A stretch of DNA of 64,000 nt from JAHEJJ01 sp965212205 (GCA_965212205.1 CBDBUX010000016.1:223439-287438); one strand, 5' to 3'; positions 8,579 to 17,602 are shown, numbered from the stretch's first letter. A program made the numbers and translations. Notes: generated from the sequence alone by a model not told the origin.

Positions 8579-9298
8579 TTATTTTAGCATGTCCGTTCCC
8601 AAATACTTATCGTCCTTATTATAATACCAGGCCCTGGTTTTAGGCATCCGGATTTCACCGATTTCCTCCTCCCCGCTCAGCAGTATATATTCGCCGGTAT
8701 TTTTTTTGGGTTGTCCGTTTTCATCCGAACGGTAAAACTGATAAATCTCCATCGCATGGGTTTTCGGATCAAAATAAAAATACCAGATATCAGTACCTAC
8801 CTCAGCATCATAATCGACCCGCAAAACCGAATAATCCTTCCCTTTAAAATTCCTGAATTCCACCTCCGGACTGAGTTTTGTACCCGGATCTTTTAGCTTC
8901 ATTGGCAATCCATACAGATAGGTATAATAATTCCGATACATTTTTGCCCGCTCACAAGTCAGACCATACTCTTCTGCCTCGGCTATGGAGAAATCGCTAC
9001 TACTATTCCATTTCACCAGACAACTGTCCTTACCGACCTCATATTCAACAATACTGCTATCTCTTGACGCCTTCACATAAAACGAACCTGATTTATTGTC
9101 GATATATATCGTGCTCAGCCGGTCGGGTGCATCGGGGGTTTCCAATTGAATATTTAGCGAATCTCTAAAAACAGACCACCGATCTTCAGGATCGTGATAT
9201 GCCATGCTCTTTTGTAGTATTTGTTCTGCTGTAAGTGCCTCGCTACAACCCCAGCAGAGAAATAGTATAAATATCAATACGTGAAAAAGAATTTTCAT
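8579..9298 (-). CDS. Lipoprotein of a DUF6503-like family
   Basis: 239 residues with a lipoprotein signal (ILFLCWGCSE). The mature part starts AEQILQKSMAYHDPEDRW, which recalls the flavobacterial DUF6503 family; that name is from memory. Much of the chain alternates as beta strands with many aromatic residues (WYFYFDPKTHAMEIYQFYR), which suggests an LolA-like or lipocalin-like sheet. No catalytic motif is seen. It lies 70 bases upstream of the saccharopine-dehydrogenase-like gene on the same strand. A -7 like TATTTTTG at 9316-9323 lies just upstream, but without a -33 TTG. Confidence 0.7.
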   Translation of the reverse strand: MKILFHVLIFILFLCWGCSEALTAEQILQKSMAYHDPEDRWSVFRDSLNIQLETPDAPDRLSTIYIDNKSGSFYVKASRDSSIVEYEVGKDSCLVKWNSSSDFSIAEAEEYGLTCERAKMYRNYYTYLYGLPMKLKDPGTKLSPEVEFRNFKGKDYSVLRVDYDAEVGTDIWYFYFDPKTHAMEIYQFYRSDENGQPKKNTGEYILLSGEEEIGEIRMPKTRAWYYNKDDKYLGTDMLK

Positions 9299-9419
9299 AT
9301 AGATGGGTAAGCCTCCAAAAATAATGCTTTCTTCCTATTTTCAGTTAAAAACAAAAAAGACTTCCCTATCGCCACGCGAGAGGCGATCTCAAAATATTAT
9401 AAAACAAACCTATCTTAAT

Positions 9420-9548
9420 TCAGATCAGCGAGCAATCCTCCATTTGGATGCGATCGGTTTGAGCAGTGGAATCGTAATCCTCGTCTTTGTCTTTCCTACA
9501 GGCACAAAGCAGGAGCGCTAGAGCCAAAACCCAGGCTAGATTTTTCAT
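9420..9548 (-). CDS. Short lipoprotein, 42 residues
   Basis: An ATG at 9548 opens a 42-codon frame: a hydrophobic signal MKNLAWVLALALLLCACRK with a textbook lipobox LCAC (Cys17), then a short acidic tail KDKDEDYDSTAQ and ending in a second Cys. The signal and lipobox make chance unlikely, although no homologous family is known to me. It lies on the same strand as the lipoprotein and the exporter genes around it and could be a small anchored peptide or a truncated remnant. Confidence 0.6.
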   Translation of the reverse strand: MKNLAWVLALALLLCACRKDKDEDYDSTAQTDRIQMEDCSLI

Positions 9549-9661
9549 TTTTGCGTATTAAAGGTTAGAGGAGGAACTTCTTAAATGTATGAAACCAGTC
9601 TGAAATATGCAATTGTTATTACCGGTTATCCGGAATAAATTCTTCTTTAACTACTTGATAA

Positions 9662-11815
9662 TTAGTTTCTAAACCTTTGCCTTTCCCAAAGATCACTATA
9701 CGCACCTCTACTTTTCAGTAGTGTAGAATGTTTTCCCTGCTCTACCAGGCGTCCTTGTTTTAAGACCAAGATCTGATCTGCCATAACCGTACTATTCAAC
9801 TGATGAGATATAACGATGACCGTTCCACCGCCGGAAACAAATTTGCCGACAACTTCCTTCACCGCTTGTTCTGATTTGGCATCCAGTCCTGCAGTAGCCT
9901 CATCCAGGATCAATATCCTGGGCGCCCGGTATAATGTTCTGGCAATGGCAATCCGTTGTTTTTGTCCGCCTGAAAGCGTTGCCCCATTCTCGCCGATTTC
10001 AGTGTTGTATCCATGGGGCATACAGCGTACAAATTCATCGATTCCCAAATCCTCTAATAGTTTCATGATTCTGGGTAAATCGGGGGTTTCCCCCAGCACG
10101 ATATTATCTAATATACTACCATTGAAAAGCTCTACATCCTGAGGGACAACGCCGATTGTTCTCCGAAGACTCATCTTGTCTGCCAGAGATAAATCGATAG
10201 AACCGATTTTGATCCTCCCTTCGTTTAGAGGGTAGAGCTGCATCAACAATTTTACCAAAGTGCTCTTGCCACTTCCACTCTCTCCTACTACCGCAGTGAT
10301 TTTCCCTTGCCTTATGCAGGCATTGAAATTTTTGAATAGTTCTATACGATGACCATATCTAAACCCGATATTCTCAAAACAGATATCCCCAACAATTTCA
10401 TTATGCAGTTCAAGTTGGTTCGCCCTGTGTTCGCGCTCGAGATCCATAATCTCGAACAAGCGGTCTGCTGCAATCAGGGCATTTTGAATTGTTTTATTCG
10501 CACCGATGAGTGCTAGCAGAGGCTGATTAAAATAGCCGGCGAGTGCATAGAATGAAAGCAATTCTCCTGCAGTGATCTGGCCTTCGAGAACATAGCCCGC
10601 ACCGGTCCATAACATTAACACCATAAAAAACGAGGCCAGGAACCGGGTAGAGTCGGTGGCCAGGATATCGTTCATAGTAGACCTATAAAAGGTGAATAAT
10701 AAAGCGACAAAACGATTTTCCGTTTTTTTGGCGGTGAAAGGCTCCATCCCGAATGCTTTCACTGTTCTGATATGGGTAACACTCTCTACAAGCTGACTCT
10801 CAAGGAAGGCAGAATCTTCCATTAACTTTCGCTCTACCTTTTTGTTGACATGATTCATAAGCAGGTATATCACCAGATAAACCGGAATAATCACCAATAC
10901 CAATAACGCAAGGCGCCAGGAATACGTGAACATCAATAGAAATGCAAATACTACGATGAGGAGGTTTACCAGCATGTCTATGGCGGTATTGTTGATAAAC
11001 GCTCGGATTTTAACCGCATCGTTAATCCTGGAGATAATCTCACCCACCTGCATGGTATCAAAAAAACGCTGTGGTAACCTCAGCAGATGCTTATAATACC
11101 CAAGAATCAATCTTGCATCGATCAACTGGCCGGTTTTTAAAACAAAGACCCTCCTTTTTAACCCGATATATGCTTGTAACAAAATAATTCCTATCATTAT
11201 AAGACTCAGAAGATTCAAAAGGTTCCTGTTGCCGTTGAGCAGGACTTGATCTACGATCTTCTGAACATAAACCGAGATCCCTAAACCGAGTAGGGTATAG
11301 ATCAGGGCACCAAAAAGAACCTGAAGGAAAACCTCTTTATGTGGACGAACCAATATCCAAAATCGCTGCCATGGTGCCTGTACTTCAAAAAGTGGTTGAT
11401 TGTCTTGTTTCTTGGCCAATAAAAGTACGACCCCGGTCCATCGTGCCTGAAATTCGCTGATCGTACAGGTTTGCATCTTGCCATAGGCCGGGTCCATCAT
11501 CCGTACTCCTTTCCTTCCGACCCCATACAGGACTACATAGTGAAAGTTTTGGGTAGATTGAAGCGAGACATGTGCGATGGCAGGCCGGGGCAGTTCAGAT
11601 AAGTATTCTTTCTTGCATTTCACTCCCTTGGCACTGAGACCTACCTTTTCTGCCGCTCCCACAAGGCCCAGCATACTGGTACCCTGACCATCGGTTCGGG
11701 CCAGCTGACGAACTCGGGCGATTGGTACCCTTAGCCCAAAGTGATGGGCCACCGAGACCAGGCAGGCTGGTCCGCAATCATTAGCATCGTGCTGTTTAAC
11801 ATTGCGGGATCTCAT
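9662..11815 (-). CDS. C39 peptidase-containing ABC exporter
   Basis: Inner-membrane exporter of 717 residues that both cleaves a leader and transports a peptide or protein. The N-terminal C39 domain keeps its catalytic residues: Cys14 in HDANDCGPACL, His92 in NFHYVVLYG and Asp108 in MMDPAYGK. A six-helix ABC membrane domain follows (about 160-440). The nucleotide-binding domain has Walker A GESGSGKST, signature LSGGQKQRIAIAR, Walker B ILILDEAT and the switch His in VISHQ. The ATG directly abuts the TGA of the HlyD gene, so the two are translationally coupled. C39 peptidases normally cut after a Gly-Gly leader; no such precursor is visible nearby. Confidence 0.92.
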   Translation of the reverse strand: MRSRNVKQHDANDCGPACLVSVAHHFGLRVPIARVRQLARTDGQGTSMLGLVGAAEKVGLSAKGVKCKKEYLSELPRPAIAHVSLQSTQNFHYVVLYGVGRKGVRMMDPAYGKMQTCTISEFQARWTGVVLLLAKKQDNQPLFEVQAPWQRFWILVRPHKEVFLQVLFGALIYTLLGLGISVYVQKIVDQVLLNGNRNLLNLLSLIMIGIILLQAYIGLKRRVFVLKTGQLIDARLILGYYKHLLRLPQRFFDTMQVGEIISRINDAVKIRAFINNTAIDMLVNLLIVVFAFLLMFTYSWRLALLVLVIIPVYLVIYLLMNHVNKKVERKLMEDSAFLESQLVESVTHIRTVKAFGMEPFTAKKTENRFVALLFTFYRSTMNDILATDSTRFLASFFMVLMLWTGAGYVLEGQITAGELLSFYALAGYFNQPLLALIGANKTIQNALIAADRLFEIMDLEREHRANQLELHNEIVGDICFENIGFRYGHRIELFKNFNACIRQGKITAVVGESGSGKSTLVKLLMQLYPLNEGRIKIGSIDLSLADKMSLRRTIGVVPQDVELFNGSILDNIVLGETPDLPRIMKLLEDLGIDEFVRCMPHGYNTEIGENGATLSGGQKQRIAIARTLYRAPRILILDEATAGLDAKSEQAVKEVVGKFVSGGGTVIVISHQLNSTVMADQILVLKQGRLVEQGKHSTLLKSRGAYSDLWERQRFRN

Positions 11816-12976
11816 TCACCGGTTTTGGTTTTCAACAACTTCGCCATTTCGTTTCCTTGGATTAAGCCAGTCTTCCAGCTTATCGAAGAATAATGAGAAT
11901 ATGTTTCGCCTGATGATAAAGTAACTCGTAGTCAGGGTCATCCCTTTAGATATCTCTGCGCCATAACCATTGGGCAAGGCCAGACTGGTGTTCTTAAAGC
12001 CACAGAAAACCCTGAAATACGCCTGGTTGTTCTTTAGGGTAATGTTCTTATCAATTTCCTTTACGTAGCCTTCAAGCACGCCCCACTCCTGGTAAGGAAA
12101 GGCATCGAGTTGAAAGCGGACTGGTTGTCCTAATTCTATCCAGCCAATATCCCTGGGAAGAACTATGTTTTCTACAATTAACTCGCCCAAAGGTGAAATA
12201 ACACCCAGCTGTTCGGCGGGTCTTACCACCGCGCCGATCTCCAATCCATAAACCTGCTCCAGAACGCCATCTATTGGCGCGAGCAGGTAATAATCCTTCA
12301 AACTTGAGGACAGTAGGGTGGATCGAATATTACCCTGCTTTAGTTTTTCTATCAGCCGTTGTTTATCCCGCTCCCAGACCAGGCGTTGGTTTTGTACATA
12401 GAGCCTGAGGGCCTTTATAGCCTGGGTGAGTTGTAGTTCGTATTCTTCAAATTCAGACAAAGCGATTACGTGCCTGGTATAAAGTTTCTTATATCTGTTA
12501 TAATTCATGCGAGCCGATTTCAATTTATTTTCTAACATGGCTTTCTCCGTTTGATAGGCTAGTAATTGCTGCTTAACAGCCGCTGTCTCTACCTGACCAT
12601 ATTTGGATTTAAGCAAATTGCTAAGATCCTTTTTTATACGATTATCAATCAGCCGCATCGAATCTACTTGTACTATCTCATTGGTGATTCCATCAACCGA
12701 AAGGGCGAGCAAGGTATCGCCCTTACGTACCATTTGATTATTGTCCATATTGTGATAAATCAGTTTTCCGCCTACGGCCGAGTTAATGGTGATGTTTTCA
12801 GAAAGCGGGCGAATCAGTCCCCTGCTTTGACTAGTGATATCTATGTTGATCCATGGCAAAATGAATAAGGCTACAGACAAAGCCCAAAGAATACATATGT
12901 ATAGCGAGGGGCCTTTGATCCTGTTTTTGTAGATCAGGTTTTCCATGGTATGTATAGGATCGTTATCTGGTTTCAT
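11816..12976 (-). CDS. HlyD family secretion adaptor
   Basis: 386 residues from ATG 12976 (MKPDNDPIH). A GTG at 13051 would add 25 residues that do not look like part of the family. One transmembrane helix (SLYICILWALSVALFILPWI) is followed by the biotinyl-lipoyl half site (GKLIYHNMDNNQMVRKGDTL), a coiled-coil of about 110 residues rich in Lys, Leu and Gln, and the second half (LLAPIDGVLEQVYGLEIG). This is the periplasmic adaptor for the ABC exporter encoded immediately downstream. An outer-membrane partner is not encoded here and must come from elsewhere, as is common for type I systems. Confidence 0.88.
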   Translation of the reverse strand: MKPDNDPIHTMENLIYKNRIKGPSLYICILWALSVALFILPWINIDITSQSRGLIRPLSENITINSAVGGKLIYHNMDNNQMVRKGDTLLALSVDGITNEIVQVDSMRLIDNRIKKDLSNLLKSKYGQVETAAVKQQLLAYQTEKAMLENKLKSARMNYNRYKKLYTRHVIALSEFEEYELQLTQAIKALRLYVQNQRLVWERDKQRLIEKLKQGNIRSTLLSSSLKDYYLLAPIDGVLEQVYGLEIGAVVRPAEQLGVISPLGELIVENIVLPRDIGWIELGQPVRFQLDAFPYQEWGVLEGYVKEIDKNITLKNNQAYFRVFCGFKNTSLALPNGYGAEISKGMTLTTSYFIIRRNIFSLFFDKLEDWLNPRKRNGEVVENQNR

Positions 12977-13352
12977 GAAACAGAGATTTAACCTAAAAAT
13001 GGTCAGGCGGCGGAGCCCAACCAGCATCCAAAGTAACCCTGTCCACTGCACTACCTATGCAATCAAACGATGATTATAAATCGGGTTTTCATCAGGTTCG
13101 GTACAAAAAAGCTATTGTAAAACAATATCAATACTGACCTATTTGACCTTTGATAACGGCCACAATATCTCTTCAGCTTGTTTTTTCTACATCTTATCGA
13201 GCTGAATTTTAGCACTATAGGCAATTAATGCAGGAATTATCTGTTTTAATATATTTCAACAACCATTTGTCTTATTTTCTGACGGTTTGTCCAAAGCACT
13301 AAAACTTATTTCAATAATTATTGTTTAATTAGGTGTAGAAAAAAAATCCCCT
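12977..13352. other. Divergent gap between exporter operon and secreted helical protein gene
   Basis: 376 bases that must contain two divergent promoters. I looked for a Gly-Gly leader peptide for the C39 exporter and found none. Two weak frames exist: 26 codons on the plus strand from ATG 13057 (MQSNDDYKSGF...), and a minus-strand frame without an ATG that ends AGWAPPPDHF and stops near 12989. Neither is supported enough to call a gene. No exact TAnnTTTG with a spaced TTG is seen. Confidence 0.5.
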
Positions 13353-13916
13353 ATGAAACAACCAAGACTTAAAGTATTCTTTTTAGCCATTTCTTTATCT
13401 GTGATGGCACCTATGACCGTCTTTGGGCAATGTGATATTTTCCAAAGTGAAATAATCGGTGTAAAACAACATGCAGAAGAAGTTCAAAAGATTGTCGGCC
13501 AGGTAGAAACCTTTGCCGAAAGCGCGGCCTTCGCAGCAAATTATAGTGCCGCTCGTGCACAGGCCAGGAAGGCGCAGATATTCGCAGGTGAAGTATTAGG
13601 TTCGGCTTATGAAGCCGTAAATATGGCTGCGGAAGCACAACATTATTCCGGTAGTTGTGGTAAAGATGATGTAAAAAGTTATACGATCGATGCAGAACGA
13701 TATGCCATTGATACCAGAGATTTTGCCGATGAAGCGTATACCAACGCCAAAAAGGCCAGTGGAGCCAGGAACCTTGGCGATGTACGATATTTTATGAGAA
13801 AATCGCTCGACGCAGCAAAAGAAGCTCAAAAGTCTGCCGATGCTGCTGTTTATGCTGCTTCCGATGCGCTTTACAGTTGTGATCATACCACTGTTACAGC
13901 AGGAGGTAACGAATAA
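13353..13916 (+). CDS. Secreted alanine-rich helical protein of unknown function
   Basis: 187 residues. A clear Sec signal (MKQPRLKVFFLAISLSVMAPMTVFGQ) precedes a mature part of about 160 residues very rich in Ala, Glu, Lys and Tyr (AAFAANYSAARAQARKAQ, AKKASGARN, AAKEAQKSADAAVYAASDA), so an all-helical, perhaps coiled, secreted protein. Three cysteines remain in the mature chain, near its start, middle and end. The internal AR/AK-rich segments look like degenerate repeats of one helical unit. I do not recognise a family. It is divergent from the exporter operon and followed by a strong terminator, hence a single-gene unit. Being a substrate of that exporter is doubtful, since it has a Sec signal. 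Confidence 0.75.
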   Translation: MKQPRLKVFFLAISLSVMAPMTVFGQCDIFQSEIIGVKQHAEEVQKIVGQVETFAESAAFAANYSAARAQARKAQIFAGEVLGSAYEAVNMAAEAQHYSGSCGKDDVKSYTIDAERYAIDTRDFADEAYTNAKKASGARNLGDVRYFMRKSLDAAKEAQKSADAAVYAASDALYSCDHTTVTAGGNE

Positions 13917-13938
13917 TATCAACTATCGTATCGAATTG

Positions 13939-13966
13939 AAACCGCAACATATGTTGCGGTTTTTTT
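13939..13966 (+). terminator. Rho-independent terminator after the secreted helical protein
   Basis: Perfect 24-base inverted repeat around AACCGCAAC/GTTGCGGTT with ATAT loop, then seven T on the plus strand. The T-run overlaps the stop codon of the converging serine hydrolase gene. Confidence 0.9.
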
Positions 13967-15650
13967 ATTTTTTGACGAACATAAGATCATATACCCGGCC
14001 AGTACTCACCTTCATGCCGTTCACTTTACCATCTTCGGATCTTTGCATATGGATCTTGATGCCACCAGGGGCTTCTATCTGGTCTTCCCTGATAATGGTT
14101 AAAGGAATATCTCCAAGTCGGAAATGTTTGGCAAGGAGCTTGCCGTTCTTAAAAATGATTTGATATTCGGTCATCAATTCAGGGCAAAAATATGTTCCTA
14201 CATATGGGCTTATATTATACGTTGAAGGGTCTATCGGTATATATTTGCCGAATTGATATTGCTTCCCGTTACCCTCGGTAACCTTCATTCCACGATTATT
14301 ATTTTCATTGGTGAATTCGACTGTTACATGTGTGGCGATATTATGCATTTCGAACTTATTAAAATCGACAGGAACTAGTGCGGTCTTATTGTTTTCGCTT
14401 CGTATATACCTCAGCGTATCTTTCTCCAGCTTGATTTGCCTGGAGAGCTGATCCTCCTCGCTCCAGTAATGACCTTCAAATTGCTTTAGGTGCTCCGGAG
14501 ACAAGCTTTTATATATGCTCGGTTCTCTCTCTTCCTCGCCTGTCTTACTCTCGTCTTCCAGATAAAGATCTGCCACTTTCATCGCCAGGTTCCACGGATT
14601 GGAATCTGCAAAATTACTCATGGTAATCACCGCCAGGTTGTTTTCAGGAAAGCGAGCCAGATAAGACCTGTATCCGGCATCGGCACCACCATGTTGAATT
14701 TGCTTATGTCCTTTATAGGTGCCGACAAATTGACCATATGCCCCGCCAAAGGTCTCCCCATTGTTGAGTGTTGCCAGAGTATTCATCTGATCGATCATGG
14801 CCTGGTTGCCTATCTTAGGGTTTTGGAAATTCAGCGTCCACAACGCAAGGTCTTCCGCCGTGGTAAACAGACTTGTTGCACCGGCATTAGCATAGTTTAA
14901 GCGGCTTTTTTTGTAATTGTCCTCGGCCTTTGAATACGAATAGGCCCGGTCTTTCACAATCTTCTCATGATCGTCATAAAACAATGTCTTTTCCATTTTA
15001 AGCGGTCCGAACATTTTCTTTTGTGTGAATTTTGGAAAGGTGAAACCAGATACCCGAGACACTACTTCAGCCAATAAAGTAAATCCTGTATTGCAATAAA
15101 CATATTTTTCGCCGGGCTGAAAATTCAGTTCCTTTTGCTGTGATACCAGCCTAAGAATGTGTTCTGTGGTGATTACATCGTCCATTCTCCAGCCTCCGAT
15201 CCTGAGCAAATCCCACTGATCGCGCAATCCGCTGGTATGTGTGGCGAGGTGCCTCAAACTTATCGTGGTCCCGAAATCCGGGACTTCCTTAATATATTTT
15301 CGGATATCGTCATCGAGGGAGAGCTTGCCTTCTTCCTGTAACAACAAAATAGCAAAAACCGTAAACTGCTTGGAAACCGAGGCGACATGAAATACCGTTG
15401 AAGGTTCTACCGGAATATCGTATTCGAGGTTGGCACTGCCATAGCCATTTTTAAACACCACCTTCCCGTCTTTTACCACTGTTACAGACACTCCCGGTTT
15501 TTCAAGACTGTCATAATCCTCAAATATCTTATGGATCATAGCTACGGTATCCTTCCCGGTATCCGATTTCTTATAGATCTCGACCTGGGCCGAAGAATTT
15601 ATGGGAAAACAGAAAATACTGGTAAACAATACTATTATGATATATTTCAT
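13965..15650 (-). CDS. Exported serine hydrolase, class C beta-lactamase/DD-peptidase fold
   Basis: 561 residues from ATG 15650 (MKYIIIVLFTSIFCFPINSSAQ), preferred over an ATG 42 bases upstream because it starts the signal peptide cleanly. The catalytic domain has the SxxK motif SVSK (in HVASVSKQFTVF), the YxN motif YCN (in EKYVYCNTGFTLL) and the third motif HGG (in IQHGGADAGY). This is the PF00144 fold, used by esterases, DD-peptidases and D-amino-peptidases as well as lactamases. About 160 C-terminal residues form an additional beta-rich domain. The physiological substrate is unknown; antibiotic resistance should not be assumed. Confidence 0.9.
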   Translation of the reverse strand: MKYIIIVLFTSIFCFPINSSAQVEIYKKSDTGKDTVAMIHKIFEDYDSLEKPGVSVTVVKDGKVVFKNGYGSANLEYDIPVEPSTVFHVASVSKQFTVFAILLLQEEGKLSLDDDIRKYIKEVPDFGTTISLRHLATHTSGLRDQWDLLRIGGWRMDDVITTEHILRLVSQQKELNFQPGEKYVYCNTGFTLLAEVVSRVSGFTFPKFTQKKMFGPLKMEKTLFYDDHEKIVKDRAYSYSKAEDNYKKSRLNYANAGATSLFTTAEDLALWTLNFQNPKIGNQAMIDQMNTLATLNNGETFGGAYGQFVGTYKGHKQIQHGGADAGYRSYLARFPENNLAVITMSNFADSNPWNLAMKVADLYLEDESKTGEEEREPSIYKSLSPEHLKQFEGHYWSEEDQLSRQIKLEKDTLRYIRSENNKTALVPVDFNKFEMHNIATHVTVEFTNENNNRGMKVTEGNGKQYQFGKYIPIDPSTYNISPYVGTYFCPELMTEYQIIFKNGKLLAKHFRLGDIPLTIIREDQIEAPGGIKIHMQRSEDGKVNGMKVSTGRVYDLMFVKK

Positions 15651-15725
15651 TACACCTGCATTATTAGTTAGTAAGCATGTTTTTAAAGTCATCCTGAAAA
15701 GTACAAAATTGAAAAGAGGCTATTG

Positions 15726-16106
15726 CTATGGAGAAACTCTCCAGGGAGGATTCTTACGGTTTTCACCGGCATGGTAGAGAATGAGTTGGTTCCCATCCGG
15801 ATCGCGAAGTCGTGCCTCCCTCCAAAGCCAACGCCGATTTTCGGGCAATTCATCGAACAGGATCCCTTCTGTCTTTAGATCTTCCACCCAGGCATCGAGC
15901 CTGTCCGATTCAAAATACACATAGACCCCATCTCCCTTGGGTAATTCCTCCACCAGATGCAGGGAAAAAGTGGACTCTCCCTCGGGCAATTCAAATCGGG
16001 CGTAATGGGGCAAAGCCTTAACGATAAGTTTCATACCCATAATCTGGTAAAAGATTATCGATTTTTCCACATTTTTAGTGGGAACCGTTATCTGGTTAAG
16101 TCTCAT
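15726..16106 (-). CDS. VOC family (glyoxalase/dioxygenase fold) protein
   Basis: 126 residues with one VOC module: strand MRLNQITVPTKNVEKSIIFY, the helix after it, TFSLHLVEE, and the terminal DPDGNQLILYHAG typical of the family. Metal ligands are plausible (His in FSLHLV, Glu in later strands), but the function cannot be given. Its start is 37 bases after the deaminase stop on the same strand, so it is likely the last gene of the tetR-gap-deaminase operon. Confidence 0.8.
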   Translation of the reverse strand: MRLNQITVPTKNVEKSIIFYQIMGMKLIVKALPHYARFELPEGESTFSLHLVEELPKGDGVYVYFESDRLDAWVEDLKTEGILFDELPENRRWLWREARLRDPDGNQLILYHAGENRKNPPWRVSP

Positions 16107-16143
16107 TCCGCCACGTAAATAATTGCGCTACCGACAAATCCAT

Positions 16144-16569
16144 TCAGGAGTTTACCTTTTTTTTCTTGAGTTGCACTACCCGTACCGGGGCACCCCAGTC
16201 TCCGGGAACATTACGAGTGGTTAAAATATGATAGCTCCCATCTCCACCGAGAAAAGTTGCTTTTTGCCTATACACCACCGTACTGATGCGATGAAATCGA
16301 ATGGCATAACTGCACATCACACAGGGTTCCTTTGTACTTACCAGTACCGCTCCCCTCAGATCCTTGCCAAGTTTTTTGCGTGCTTTTCGTATCGCCTCCA
16401 TTTCAGCATGGCAGCTTACATCTTCTTTAGAATTGGAGGCCTCTTCCGCTTCGGCTATAATTTTTCCCCCTACCATCAATACACTGCCCACAGCGCTATT
16501 CCCATTTGTCTCTGCCATTTCAGCCAGTTCCTCACAGCGCTCCATTACACTCCAATAGTCTTCCATCAT
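16144..16569 (-). CDS. Zinc-dependent nucleoside/base deaminase (CMP/dCMP deaminase fold)
   Basis: 141 residues with the full zinc site of the cytidine/guanine deaminase fold: CHAEMEAI (His and catalytic Glu) and PCVMC (two Cys). The spacing and the KEPCVMCSYAIRFHRISTVVY stretch resemble guanine deaminase and tRNA adenosine deaminase relatives, so the substrate may be guanine, cytosine or a related base; I cannot decide. The start ATG overlaps the gap stop codon (ATGA, 16566-16569), which implies coupled translation with a glyceraldehyde-3-phosphate dehydrogenase, an unusual pairing. Confidence 0.85.
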   Translation of the reverse strand: MMEDYWSVMERCEELAEMAETNGNSAVGSVLMVGGKIIAEAEEASNSKEDVSCHAEMEAIRKARKKLGKDLRGAVLVSTKEPCVMCSYAIRFHRISTVVYRQKATFLGGDGSYHILTTRNVPGDWGAPVRVVQLKKKKVNS

Positions 16570-17567
16570 CCTTTTATTTCAAGTATTTGTCTTATCATCT
16601 GATTGGTAAATCCCCATTCGTTGTCGTACCAGGTCATCACCTTGAGCAGATCGCCATCTACTACTCTTGTCATGCCCAAATCTACGGTAGAAGCATAAGA
16701 ACTCCCAACAATATCTGAAGAAACAATAGGTTGGTCTGTTGTAGCCAACACCTCTTTATATCGATCGGTAAGGGATTCTTCCACTAAAATTGCATTAACT
16801 TCCTCCACAGTGACGGGTTTTTCAGTTACAAAAGTCATATCTGAAATAGAGCCTACCGGGATAGGTACCCGTATGGCGACACCGTCGAATTTTCCCTGAT
16901 AATCGGGTAAAGCCTTGGTTGTAGCAATCGCCGCACCGGTTGTAGTGGGTACCAGGTTTGCAGCTCCAGCCCGGCCCATCCTGAAATTCTTTTTTGAAGG
17001 ACCGTCTACCATGGTCTGCGATGCGGTATAGGCATGAACGGTGGTCATTATTGCCTTTTTTATTCCAATCCGGCGGCCCAGGACTTCAACAACCGGACTT
17101 ATGTTGTTTGTGGTACAGCTGGCACAACTGAAAACACTTGTCTTACCAGCTTCTGTATTAACACCATGTACTACGGTAGGGGTATCTGCACTTTTTGTAG
17201 GAGCAGATATTACAACAGTTTTAGCCCCGGCTGCGATGTGTTTTTCTGCATCTTCCTGCAAGGTGAAAAGGCCAGTGCTTTCAATTACCAGTTCTACGTC
17301 GTTCTCTTTCCAGGGTAATTCTTCAGGGTTACGGATCGAATTGTACAAGATTTCATGGCCGTCAACGATCAGGTAATTGCCCTGAACAGAAACCTCCTTG
17401 TCATAAATACCATAAACCGAGTCGTATTTAAGCAAATAAGCGATGTTTTCAATAGAGACAATGTCATTTACGGCCACCACCTCGAGCCCTGGAGTATCCA
17501 TTATTAATTTCAGGCCTGCGCGCCCAATTCGTCCCATACCATTAATTCCAATTTTCATAGTATTCAT
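16566..17567 (-). CDS. gap: Type I glyceraldehyde-3-phosphate dehydrogenase, probable accessory copy
   Basis: Oxidises glyceraldehyde-3-phosphate to 1,3-bisphosphoglycerate with NAD. 333 residues. N-terminal Rossmann motif KIGINGMGRIGR, NAD-selecting Asp in VVAVNDI, catalytic Cys151 in ASCTTNN, catalytic His in TVHAYTASQ, and C-terminal WYDNEWGF. The usual second Cys of the SCTTNC motif is Asn, and the preceding residues read FSCASC rather than SNASC, a divergence often seen in second gap paralogues. An ATG three codons in (17558) is an equally good start. It lies 35 bases behind the tetR gene, and that gap holds an operator-like site, so control by TetR rather than as a glycolysis housekeeping gene is likely. 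Confidence 0.92.
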   Translation of the reverse strand: MNTMKIGINGMGRIGRAGLKLIMDTPGLEVVAVNDIVSIENIAYLLKYDSVYGIYDKEVSVQGNYLIVDGHEILYNSIRNPEELPWKENDVELVIESTGLFTLQEDAEKHIAAGAKTVVISAPTKSADTPTVVHGVNTEAGKTSVFSCASCTTNNISPVVEVLGRRIGIKKAIMTTVHAYTASQTMVDGPSKKNFRMGRAGAANLVPTTTGAAIATTKALPDYQGKFDGVAIRVPIPVGSISDMTFVTEKPVTVEEVNAILVEESLTDRYKEVLATTDQPIVSSDIVGSSYASTVDLGMTRVVDGDLLKVMTWYDNEWGFTNQMIRQILEIKG

Positions 17568-17579
17568 AATTTTTCTTTT

Positions 17580-17597
17580 TTACCTTTTGTTCGGTTA
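17580..17597. promoter_or_regulatory. Second, weaker TetR operator-like site between tetR and gap
   Basis: TTACCTTTTGTTCGGTTA matches 14 of 18 bases of the palindrome upstream of tetR (18188-18205). It fills half of the 35-base gap between tetR and gap. It could be a second binding site controlling an internal promoter. Confidence 0.5.
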
Positions 17598-17602
17598 TAA
17601 CG

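Noticed and set aside
13057..13137. 26-codon plus-strand frame MQSNDDYKSGF... as a possible precursor peptide
   Set aside because: No leader motif, wrong strand for the exporter operon, and no promoter or conservation evidence.
13965..15650. Beta-lactamase resistance gene
   Set aside because: SxxK, YxN and HGG occur in many esterases and peptidases, and the extra C-terminal domain argues against a dedicated lactamase.
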